Below are positions 36,092-46,853 of a stretch of 64,000 nucleotides of DNA, in pieces. Under the pieces are notes generated by a model, which worked only from the letters and a program-made list of their open reading frames with translations, had not been told where the DNA came from and made no database searches. Source of the DNA: Scleromitrula shiraiana (Eukaryota > Ascomycota > Leotiomycetes > Helotiales > Sclerotiniaceae). Made by a program: the position numbers and the translations under genes. The stretch spans positions 2,976,001 to 3,040,000 of the forward strand of contig JABELC010000005.1 in NCBI GenBank assembly GCA_028455995.1. The letters are read 5' to 3'. Numbering within the stretch: position 1 is the stretch's first letter; each line of letters starts with the position of its first letter.

Positions 36092-38113
36092 CTAAGTTCT
36101 AACATCCGGCTCCGTCCTTCCTACCCACTTCTCAAACTCCAAAAGATCCGTAGCAAATGTGATATCCTTCTTCAAGAAATCTTGAGCATCAAGTCCATAA
36201 GCCTCCTTATCCTCAGTGTGTTTCTCAATATACAATCTGATAGTAGCACCCGAGGAACCGGTCCCAGAAAGACGAACCACGATGCGAGATCCGTCTGAGA
36301 ATTTGACGTAGAGACCTTGGTTAGGGGAGACGCTGCCGTCGAGATCTGTGTAGGAGAAATCTCCTGCGTCGGAGACGGTTCGGTCTATTGAGAGTGGGTA
36401 TTTGTAAGTTTGTGTAACTTAGAAAAGGGGGAATGGGAGCAGGGGAGGGCAAAAGGAAAACTTACCAGCAATCTTGCTACCAATGAATGATTTATCCTCG
36501 ATCTTAGTATTTAAGCCTTCGACGAGCTTAGTAGCACCCTCGCTACTAACATTCTCATAATCGTATCTAGTGAAGAAAGTACGACCATAGATATTCCAGA
36601 AATCATGTTGAATCTTTGAGATACTTGGTGTAACGTTTGGATCCTTCTCACCAATACCAGCAATAATATTCAACCAAGCAACGATAGCCCAAAGACCATC
36701 CTTCTCACGAATATGATTAGAACCGGTACCGAAAGATTCCTCACCACAGATGGAAAGCTTGTCTGCGTCGAACAAGGCGCAGAAGAATTTCCATCCGGTA
36801 GGAACTTCATAGCAGTTAAGACCTTGAGCCTTAGCTACGAGATCCACTGCTCCAGATGTGGGCATACTTCTAGCAAGGCCATAAACGCCTTGTTTCTTAA
36901 AGTATGGAATAAATTGTGCGTAGTGAGCAATAATAGCAAGACTGTCACCAGGTGAAACGAATGCATTAGCTCCGTAAATCATGTTACGATCTCCATCACC
37001 ATCACTTGCAGCACCGAAATGAATCTTTCCATTGTCAACAGCCTCAACAAGTGAGTGTGCGTATGTCAAGTTAGGATCTGGGTGTCCGCCATTGAAATCT
37101 GGTGAAGGGATACAGTTTTGTGTGCTAGAGCTTGGGAGACCCAACTCGGTTTCGAAAATGGCTTTTCCGTATGGGCCAGTAACACCGGAGAGGGCGTCAA
37201 AGAGAACCTTGAAGTCGGTGTGAGTTTCGAAGAATTTCTTGATTAATGGGAAATCGAAGATATCCTTCAACATCTCAACATAATCGGCACAAGAATCGAT
37301 GACCTCAACCTCCAATGATCCGTATGTCTTTGTACCAATTGTAGCAATATCGACTTCTGGGATATCGGCGATCTTGTACTCAGTGAGAGATTTCGAAGCA
37401 GCGAAGATCTTGTTTGTGACGGATTCAGGAGCTGGTCCACCATTTGCAAGGTTGTATTTGATACCGAAATCATTCTTTGGACCTGCAAGACACCAGAAAT
37501 TATTAGTCAAGCTCATCCAATTCCCACCGACCCTTTCTCTCTTCCCGTTCAAAAGTCCCAAACCTAGAAAGTTGAAGATACATACCACCAGCATTGTGAC
37601 TAGCAGTCAACAGAATTCCTCCTGTAGCCTTCCTCTTTCTAATAACATGACTGGCAGCCGGAGTACTCAAGATACCATTTTGACCAATCAGCAATTTCTT
37701 AACTCCATATGCGGCACCGATCTTCGCAATCAGTTGAACGACCTCTGGGTTCCAGTATCTGCCATCACCTCCGATGACGAGGAAACTGTCTTTGACTCCT
37801 TCGGGGATGGATAGGAGAATCGAGGTTACGAAGGATTCGCTGTAGTGTTCTTGTTGGAAGACGGTGACCTTTTTGCGGAGTCCGGATCTGATAGTTTGAT
37901 GGAGGAGGTTAGTGAGAGTCTATTTACTTGCCTATTTGTATTATTCTGCTGTGTGTTGAGTTGTATGGGAATTTTAGAATTTTGGGATTTTGGAGATGGG
38001 AGGTAAGATGACGTTGAGTTGTGTGGTTGGGTAGGTAGAATAGGTAAGATTTCAACTTACGTTCCGGGCTTCTGGTCAGTAAAAGGAGTTAAGCTGACTG
38101 TTCTGATACTCAT
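36092..38113 (-). CDS. PGM2: Phosphoglucomutase
   Basis: Four exons, 38113-38061, 37887-37586, 37482-36466 and 36384-36092, 554 aa; all three introns start GTAAGT/GTATGT/GTAAGT and phases agree. Interconverts glucose 1-phosphate and glucose 6-phosphate in the cytosol, linking glycogen, trehalose and UDP-glucose synthesis to glycolysis. The catalytic phosphoserine lies in TASHNAGG (about residue 114), the Mg-binding loop is DGDGDR (about 279-284), the sugar-binding loop is GEESFGTGSNH (about 365), and the C-terminal phosphate-binding loop is RLSGTGSSGATIR. The Pro usual in the TASHNPGG motif is Ala here. Length matches the alpha-phosphohexomutase family. No damage seen. Confidence 0.94.
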
Positions 38114-39113
38114 GATGTTCTAGAGATTTTATTTTCTTCTTCGATAGAAAGTGAAAAAAGTAAAGATCAAAAAAAGTGTTAAGTCAACAAGAAAAAGGAG
38201 TTGAGATGGGAGAAACAAAGTTTTAATTGCCAACAAGCTTTTGACTTAATGTAGCTACTGCCCCCTTTACTATGGATGAGGATGATAAACAAGCTTTCAA
38301 AAGCGGGTTAATCCAATAGCTTCCGTTATATAAAATTGAGGGGCGTGCAGGGCTTACAGCTTGGGTAGTGTAGTGTAGTGTAGTGTAGTGTAGTGTAGTG
38401 TAATGTAGTGTAATGTAGTGTCCAGTCTAATAGTTAGTGGTCGTGTTCGTTGAGAAAGAACCACTTTTTAAGTCGTAAAAGGAGAAAGAGAGTGAAAGTC
38501 TAGGTCTAGGTGTTACCACCAAGGAAACTATTACCTAGTATCTATTTAGTATCTATTTAGTAGCTATATTGAAATCTTGGAGGGTAGAAGTAAACGACTT
38601 TAGGCCCTTTTCCTTTTCCCAATTCAATTTGGTAGAGTAGCATCCGATAATGATATACTCCGTATGGTTTATATTGATAGTTGACCGAATACAGTAGTTC
38701 TAAGAGTAATTCGCTAGAACTCGCTCCTACATGTGGGTGGTGTGGTGGGGTTGGGTTTGAGGTATCATGAACTATCGTTATTATCATGTAATCTCAAAGG
38801 TCGGTCGGTATTGATAATTCAACAATAATGCCAAGGTGGTATCATAAAATTTCTACGCTTGCTAATTGACATACTACCGATATTTGCCTATTATATAGGT
38901 CTTTCTTTTTCATATTATTGTATTGTTGATACTTTCCATGATCAACAATTTATGTCCATCTCCCCCTTTCTCTAATGCATTCCGCATTGCATCATTACCA
39001 TAATATTATGTATCCCCCCCCGCCTCATTTCATCAAAGCCTCCTGATTATTGATATTGTTTGTTCCCTCTTATTTTCTCTCGATCTCCAACCCTCTTCCA
39101 ATCCTCCTCCCCC
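38114..39113. other. Intergenic region between PGM and REX2
   Basis: Promoter side of PGM. Contains the TAGTG microsatellite, tandem ATCTATTTAGT-like short repeats near 38530-38560, and pyrimidine-rich runs near 39000-39110. No gene supported. Confidence 0.5.
38365..38420. repeat. Pentanucleotide microsatellite (GTAGT)n
   Basis: About eleven copies of TAGTG, two of them TAATG, located about 250 bp upstream of the PGM start codon, where copy-number change could affect the promoter. Confidence 0.88.
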
Positions 39114-39846
39114 TCACTTCCCCCCAAAGATCTTCTCCCGATAATACCTCGCCTCTTCCAAACTCTCCAAAATATCATCCCTTCCCCTATGCACGCCCTT
39201 CTTCTTCGGAACCCCCACTAAAACCTCTAACCCACACCATCTCTTTGCTGCCTCCTTAATACTACTAACATCTAGTATACGATAACTCAAATGATCATGT
39301 ACTTTCTTCCACGGCTCTTTCCTCAAAAATGCTTTATCCGCATGTACTGAACTACCTGCTAAGAGGCCGCGGCCTCGTTCGGGGATGTGCGTCTCGATAT
39401 ATGCGAGGAGGGAGGAGGCTGCGGATTCGGGGGTTGTGGTTGAGGAGAGGACGGCACTGGTTAGACCAGTAGAGGAGTGGGTTTTGGTGCACCACTCGTC
39501 CTGTTTGTTGAGTTAAAATGCGGTTAGTTGAATGTTGAGATCCATAGATACTCGGGTGGTAAAGAATGTGAAAACTAGGTATATGCAAGAATTGTATGCT
39601 AACGTACCATTCTATCCAGAGTTTCCTTACTCTGATGAACAACAGCTCCCCAACCAGCCTCGTCTAAAATGTCGAGATTGCCATTGGTGATTATGCAGAA
39701 GACTTCAAGAATTAGATCGTTATCGGGATCGAGTCCTGTCATCTATAATTGAGGAAGAGGATTAGTATTTGCCGAGAGAAGATAACATTCATACATACCT
39801 CGCAATCAATCCATACTAATGGATGACTTGTGCTTAATTCCTCCAT
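39114..39846 (-). CDS. REX2: Oligoribonuclease (REX2/Orn), DEDDh 3'-5' exonuclease
   Basis: Three exons, 39846-39799, 39742-39608 and 39500-39114, all phase 0, giving 189 aa. Degrades 2-5 nt oligoribonucleotides, usually in mitochondria and nucleus. The DEDDh residues are visible: Asp and Glu in WIDCE (14 and 16), Asp in the VHADKAFL motif, and the His and Asp pair in GVHRGRDDI, followed by the family C-terminus LEEARYYRE. It begins at the catalytic core with no obvious mitochondrial presequence, though an upstream exon could be missed. Length fits Orn enzymes. Confidence 0.9.
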
Positions 39847-40762
39847 CTTGTTTAACCTTTGGATTACGGTGAAGCTGCTCTTTGTTGTAATGAAGTGATA
39901 GGAACTGGAATAATTGAAGAAAGCTCTTGTGGGATGTTATCGTTGCACAATTCATTCAAGTACCTTCTTCCTCTTCACTCTCGTTGAACGCAATTTCCTC
40001 ACCTCGCGCAACATGTTTGACGAACGAGCAAACACAATCCAGTCACGTGTACAGATTACCCCTCCATAATTATATCTAGATAGGTAGTATATATGAGGAG
40101 ATGGGAAATGAGAGAAAGAATGCGTATTTCTTATAATGTGATAAGAATAATGGATTGAAATAAAATTCACTATTTGTTGGATTCTAGTTAATAAATTATT
40201 ACAAAAATATGTTAAGATTTTATCAAGATATTAATATAATAAACCTTGTTTCAGGGCAAAAACGAGAATTGAGTAGTTTCGCAATAAAACTTCTTTCTTT
40301 GTACTAAAGAGGAGAGGCATATTCCGGCCATTCAGCTGCAAGGCCGAAAAAATCATTTATTGCCCTTCCTTCTTTTTCTCTGGCTTTCGATATATCTAGG
40401 GGAGCCGCTGCTTCGATCTTTGCTGTCGCTGTGGTGAATCGCGCTACTTATACTGAATGTGTGTTAAGAGCCCCTGCGGCTTCTCTCGTCATTTTTGTCC
40501 TCTCCTTTTCTCGTGAATCACTACAGGGAACAATGAGAAGCACAAAAATATACATTGAAGAGATTCATTGCTGTGATTGCCCTCAGACGCTATGACTAAC
40601 TCGCATTGTTGATCTATCTTACTACAAACATCAACTGGTACCTCATAGGCTATTCCTGGACATGATGCTAAATTAGAATCATTGTTCTAACACTAGTTTC
40701 TATTAGACATACAAGAGCAGACGATTCGTGCCAATCTGCTATATTTGGAGCTTCACCTCGTC
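39847..40762. other. Intergenic region
   Basis: No gene seen; moderately AT-rich near 40150-40260. Promoter sides of REX2 (-) and the modin-like pseudogene (+). Confidence 0.5.
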
Positions 40763-42464
40763 ATGATCGATATTGAATTCATAGCTGCACTTGCGGTAGC
40801 ATGTGCAGCTCTTTTAACATCCATTCTTCAAGCATTACGGCGTCATTTCTCCAGTAGAATTGAATATCGGAAATGCACAGCTTCAGTGATGGGATTATGG
40901 TGAGCCGAGGGAATCTTACAATCTAGAGCCTTATTCTTATATTTCAGTAGGACTCGGAGAACACGTTGGAGAATTCGATTCCGGGAGTTTAGATCAGAAG
41001 TAGTCTTCGAGACATCGGCCATATTTGTTGCTCCTGTTAAAATTACAGATGACATAATTCCCGGAGAAAAGCTACATTATATAGATGGCACAGATGCATC
41101 ATATATAGAAACGCATACGCGTTCATTATATGATGAACTGATAGCGATGAAAACGGCGATGATGAATTCTAGGGCGGCAGATGAGGAATTGGCATCATGG
41201 GTGAGACTCTTGTCAATTACTCAAACAGCAGAACGAGAATCCAGGAAGTGGGATCGATAGCAGCGGATATTACAAGCTAGATTTTATGGGAGCGCAAAGG
41301 AACCCAATTACACACTTGCAGTAGCTGTTCAAAGCAAGACTAGATCTTGTGATTTTTTACCAGCAGCTACAAATCCTTGTGCGACGACACTATCTACCAT
41401 TTGGTCGAAATAGTTGCTATGATGGGTATGCATTGGAAGGTATTTGAAATCAACAGTTATATTCATGCCGAGGGTAATGGAATGATTTTAACTGCTAGAT
41501 ATCTTATTCCTGGTGTTAGAATATTGGCCCACTTTGGTATTATAGGAAGAACACAATTTTCCGATAATCGTGTGATACCCAGTGAAGCGATCAAGGAATT
41601 GGTATTTGGGTTTGTACCAACTATCTTCAACGATTAAAATAGTTCTGGGGATGAGAAGACCAGCCAATTAGGCGGTTTAGTTTTTGGAGCGGATGCAGAT
41701 GTTGCACATACCCTTGAACTTCTGGGGTGCAACTCAAAAACTATAGAAAAATTCAAGAGAAGTCATAGTCATATTTTTTCTAGTAAGCTAATGATCGGAA
41801 TTTCCCTGTAGTTATTCTTCTAATGAGTTCCCAGTCTCATTCGAGATCATAGGCATGCTTGGGAAGGTTTTTCGAATCCATGACAGCACTTTCAGGATGC
41901 TTCCCAATCCCACCTCTGACTACTGGGGCAGTAGTATTCATCGAAATACGTCTTCTTGAAGGATTGAAAGTCTTATGAACAGTTTTCAGAACAGTGCGTG
42001 ATTATTTTGAAGCTCAGGAGTATGGCCCCGAAAATCAAATATTCCAACTGCTGGAGAGATGGCATGACGTGAAGCGACTCTGGTCTGACGACCTCAATAG
42101 AAAACTTGTTGTTCAGGCAACTGAAGCAATTCACGATGTCATTGACGAGACTATAGACTATCTCCTCAGCCTAAGGCAGTCATATGTGCTGAAAATTATA
42201 AGCACCCATGTCAACCGGGTCATAGAATCTCTTGCCCCTTCCCATTATCCAAACTCTCTGCGGAACAGCTTCCGTTCTATGGGCGTACATAAAGAGAAAC
42301 TTTTGATGACTTTTTACTTTGATCATATACGACCTCTAGTTGTTGGAACGCTAGATAAAAATGGGGAACCATTGACCGAAACTGCTATAGAAAAAGCAAA
42401 CACAGTGTGGATTTCTCTACTATTCCGCATGCTGTGCTGGTTTATGTTACACGATTTCAACTAG
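40763..42464 (+). pseudogene. Decayed modin-like membrane protein
   Basis: ATG at 40763 begins a 45-codon exon with a hydrophobic helix (IAALAVACAALLTSIL). A 48-nt intron 40900-40947 (GTGAGC...TTTCAG) joins an Arg/Trp-rich segment and the block VVFETSAIFVAP, which I recognise from ascomycete proteins annotated 'modin'. The frame then has an in-frame TAG at 41258-41260 (next codon CAG; most likely a mutated CAG). A 1-nt shift follows near 41375, before HLVEIVAMMGMHWKVFE, the frame changes again after about 41635, and further stops precede the open block 41994-42464. The protein order is preserved across the breaks, so this is one gene with several lesions. Family name is from memory; function of modin is not well defined. 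Confidence 0.72.
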
Positions 42465-42820
42465 GCGGATGTGAATATTTTACCTTCGGGGTTAAAGGAA
42501 GCTAGAACGCCTGTTTATATAGGATAAGTACGATACCGCTCCCACTATTTAAGATGTGGAAACGGCGATCAGATCAGCTGCTAGGAACATAGTTAGTTCT
42601 CACTCAGGATCAAGTAGGAGATAAACAAAATGACAAATGTTAGATAGAATAACTCATGAATCTATATAGCAACTATATAACTAGCTAAGTACAAAGAGTA
42701 TCTGAACCACGAATGGCTATAAGAAAAAGGTACCATTCATATATACATGTATAGAACCTCGTCTTTTAAGAGCCCTGGGGAACGTTGTGCCTTAGAAATA
42801 TCTCAAGGAGCACCCGATCT
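42465..42820. other. Gap between two convergent pseudogenes
   Basis: No coding signal; serves as the shared 3' flank of the modin-like and NLR-like pseudogenes. Confidence 0.5.
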
Positions 42821-45795
42821 TTACAGGTTTCTTGTCGAGAAACGATCTCTCATCTTTTTAAAAACGCTCCTGCGGCTCGAGCGATCGTTTCTAAGAGCTT
42901 GAGGACTACTCAAATGTACTGCAACCGATGGTGGAGGCACCTGAGCATTCAATTGGGCCCTCATTAACATATCGGTCTTACCATCCCCATATTTGACAAT
43001 CTGCATCCTCAGCCGTTCCAAATAATAGCTATTCGCCGGACTACTCTGCCTCACGTCTCAGAATACTCTTGCTAGAACTTCAGATATTGGATAAATGTCT
43101 CCGTGAGAAGTCTCACAGCATGCATTGGGATCTGCTCTATTTTCTAGGAACCATTTGATGAGGAGTCCCCAATGCATTCGTGTATATGGCGATGCCGAAT
43201 CACAATTAGACATTACATATGATAGAGCACTTTGCCAGGCACTTCTTCCATCGAATAGCTCGTTTGAATTCCTGCCGTGCTTGCGAAGAAGACACATTAA
43301 GGTTTCTACTTCATTTAATGTATTATCGTTTGTTGTCGTCATGTCAATATACCTCGAAGCTTTGGCTACACGAGAAGAAGCGTCGAAAAGTTCCTCGGTT
43401 TCTGTAGTGCAAAAAGATTTATCAACCTAGATCCGATGAGCGGAAGTGAAGGAATGATCGATAAGTTCGTGTGCATCGGCATTGTCGTAAATCTTTGGTT
43501 TGGAGGATCATAGATTTCAATATTACGAGATTAGGACTGAATATTTCTGCCTGGCTCCCCACCTGCTCCTTGTAACAACGCTTCCAAAATATCTTCTCTC
43601 AGAATAAAGTCCCGAGCGGCTCGATGAAGATAGGAAACTTTAATTGTAGGCCGAGGGGCCGCCGACTTTACTCGTCCGTATTGAATCTCTAGGAGACCTT
43701 CACATCTCGCTTTCAACGCGATATCTAATGTTTTACAATGTTCTAGAATTTACTTTTCACTTGCACGTCTTTGATTTAGTTCATGGTCGAGGTTGATAGA
43801 ACTTTTGTTCGCGAGGTAGAATTTGTATACGGAGAGCAGTTCCGCTGCTCTATAGTCATCGACCTCTTCGGTCGCTTTATCCACAAGTTGAAACAACCTG
43901 GAGGCCTTCTTCTTGTATATATCATCAACTGTCAGTATCATTACTTCAAAAAATTTGTATAAGTCTTTAGGTAGACTCTTTAGTCGTAGTTGCAATTCCA
44001 AGATTCCGTCGTGCTTGCTAAGACCGTTTATCAAAGCTCTCACTACCAGCACTACCCATAGAAAGATGCCTTGAGCTTCATTAACAATCTCTCGCGCAAG
44101 CTTTTGACATTGTTGGGACTCACGTTCTGCGAGTGAAACCATCATGTTGTCTTGAACTAGACAATCTTTAACATAGACCTTGAGGTCTTTGTATGTGAAG
44201 TCTTGTAATCGGAGTCGTGGACATGAAGAAAATGCATCTTCGAATGGCACATGGGACCGGCTGCTGATGCAGATCTTCACATGAGGAGAGAGAACGATTT
44301 TCTTGAAGTGCCTTGCTATATCGACTTCCAGACCGTGATATTCATCAAGACCATCAATGAATAGACAAAGTTTCATTGGCATCTCCTCTTGCGAGACGAG
44401 GGCTATGAAGGTTTCTGAGAGCAATAACGTAGACCAAACATACAACTTTCCAGTATCATATTAGTTAAAGAATAAGAAGAAGAAGAGCAGATAGCTTACA
44501 TGCGGTGATTCTGAGATAAAAGATTCACGAGCATATGTCATTGCAAACGCCGAGGGTAAGATACGCGGGGTTAATTGAGGCATTTGTCGTAGAATTTCGA
44601 ACAATAGTGATCGTAACAGCCCGTCCTGTAATTTCTGTATTTCTGTTCCTGCCCACCCGAAGAAAAATTTGGCGATATGCAATACTTTTCCATCAGCCCA
44701 CTGGCTGAGAATCTTTTTCATTTTCGGATTATCATAGATAAATCTCATCAAGGTGGATTTTCCTGATGCGGCTTTGCTATTGATCAAGTAAATACCTTGT
44801 CCATCTCGAAGCCATTCAACAAAATCGCTCCATTGGGCGTCTTTGGGATCTTCGTCGTCGGTCAAGGATTGAAATATCCATTTGAAGGTCTTTTTGTGAG
44901 CCTCTGCAATTGCTTCGTATCGTTCAGAGATTGTAGGAAAGCAGAGACTCTCAAGTATTGCTTTGACTGCACGCTCATGTAGTTTTTTCTCCCTCTGAAG
45001 AATGTTGTGGCGAATTTGAGCCCTAGAAGCGTAGGAACTTTTGAATTTTTCGTCCTCAAGATAGCCTCGAGGCATATTAGAGTTACCAATAAGATCACGA
45101 ATAACCCTTGTCTGGGCTTGCATCTCTTTGGTTAATCCTGATAGCATATCACCAAATGAGCTCTCTACTACCTGGGTCATATGATCTTTGATCTCGGATG
45201 TTTGATTGCATTGCTCTCGTATCAATTGATTCACGCTCTCCCTATAGATATATGAGTCAACTAACATCTAGCTGCTTCATATAACCGCATACAGTAAAGA
45301 ACCAAGTAGACGAGTATTTATCGCATTTCGATAACCTTGAAGTTTCTTTTCAATTTCTTCCAACTCTGCTGATGAAAACATGCTTCGGAGTACCTCGCGA
45401 AAACTGGAGTACGCTGCTCCAGCCTCTCCGAGGAAAGGTTTTGACCCATACAGCTTCCCTTTTCTCTCTGTTTTCTCTGTTCTATCAAAGCCTTCTTTAA
45501 GCCGAAAAGATTCTAGTTGTTTAACTAGTTTCCCAGCAAGGCTCGAACATTTCGAACAAAGTTTTTCTAGTTCAATCTCATTAGAAGTCAGAGTTCTGTC
45601 AGCTCCACCACTTTGGATGGCAGAGGACAGCTCAGAACTGAATTTGGTGAGATCTTCGATCGCTTTTTGGGTCTCGTAGCGCACTTCCAACTGACCAGTT
45701 TGGTATATCTCCTGTGCACCTGAAATTAACTTGTAGGAAAAGTCGACGAATTAAATGGCATTTCCCGAAATCGACAAGGCAGTCAGAGGATCTAT
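42821..45795 (-). pseudogene. Decayed NACHT/STAND (fungal NLR-like) protein
   Basis: Three exons can be laid out: 45795-45293, 45241-44500, 44445 onward, with introns of 51 and 54 nt (GTATGC, GTAAGC donors). The expected start codon reads ATA at 45795, just before DPLTALSISG, the usual N-terminus of these proteins. An in-frame TAA follows at 45753-45751 and GAQEIYQTGQLEVR continues the same frame. The P-loop reads LINSKAASGKST (about residues 320-331, the family's first Gly being Ser) and Walker B is LCLFIDGLDE (about 441-450). A second in-frame TAA is at 43752-43750, inside a segment resuming with ILEHCKTLD; a VSYLHRAARDF block follows, then a 1-nt shift near 43550, and an in-frame TGA at 43060-43058. 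Such proteins act in non-self recognition and cell death in fungi; this copy cannot make a full product. Confidence 0.85.
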
Positions 45796-46853
45796 GGTTA
45801 ATAGTATTACTGCCACCGGCGGTCGTGGGGTTTTAAGGCTGCTAGATCCTACTAATATTCATATCTCACACCCCTGCTTCTTCGTCATGTGAAAACGCAG
45901 AACTCTTCTTCGTGCCTATAACCAAACGAAGATGAACAATCGCTTTCGATTTATAGGCGTCGCAGCGTTGCGAAGAACCTTATAGCTTTAGTTGGGGGAT
46001 TAAGAGGGGGTGAGTAAATTGAAAGGGCTGACTCTATAACGAATCTATATCCAATAATTATCATAGTTTCTAAGATTACAATACAACAACAACAACAACA
46101 ACAACAAGAACAACTACAACATGCAGTGAGATTACGCGAGATGAATCTGCAGTAGAATACCAAAGAGATTCGAGACCGACTAATCAACTCAAATCCGTTT
46201 TACTATTGGACAATACAATGATGAATGTTCTTAAGTGGTAGGAGATGATAAGATATGATAACTACGGCCAACACATTTTTTTGAGCCTCACATGGAAAAT
46301 CTCACATTTAAGTGTATTAATATCTTAGAAATCTAATTATGACCAAACAATAAGTAATCGTAATTGATCCAAGACCTAAGATCATTCCTCACATTAAGTA
46401 GAGGAACCTTTGTGTAGAAAGTAAGAATGCAAGATCATTACTAAAGTAGCTCTGTTGGATTGAAGATAGAAACTTGATGAAGAGGTCCGATTTTCCGTGG
46501 TACGCGGGGAAGGGTACTTTTCTTCCCTCGGTTCAAGCCCTAAAATGTTACAATACGCGCCCTTCTAGAAGTTATAATATTGAATAATCCTAGATTCAAA
46601 GTGGAGCTCACATAAGTCATATTTATTTATAGCATCTTCATATACCAAATATATTTAAAATTAGACACACAAAGCCGCCGCCATTACTCCAAAACAAATC
46701 CCAGCATTAAATTCACCTCGACCCCTCATCCCCACATACCGACCAGAAGTTCTTTTCTATTTTAAGATCATGAAATCACTAATACTGTACTTTGGGGAGT
46801 GGGATGAGATGGGATGGGGGTGCGAGATCCAAACTATAACAAACAAGCAACAT
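45796..46853. other. Intergenic region with CAA microsatellite
   Basis: No gene supported. Contains a (CAA)n run at about 46084-46106 and the 3' side of the conserved unknown gene. Confidence 0.5.
46084..46106. repeat. (CAA)n trinucleotide microsatellite
   Basis: Seven to eight consecutive CAA units, followed by interrupted CAA-like units to about 46122. Confidence 0.85.

Noticed and set aside
43125..43430. Plus-strand open frame of 101 codons
   Set aside because: It is the antisense shadow of the NLR-like pseudogene, whose minus-strand frame shows recognisable protein sequence.
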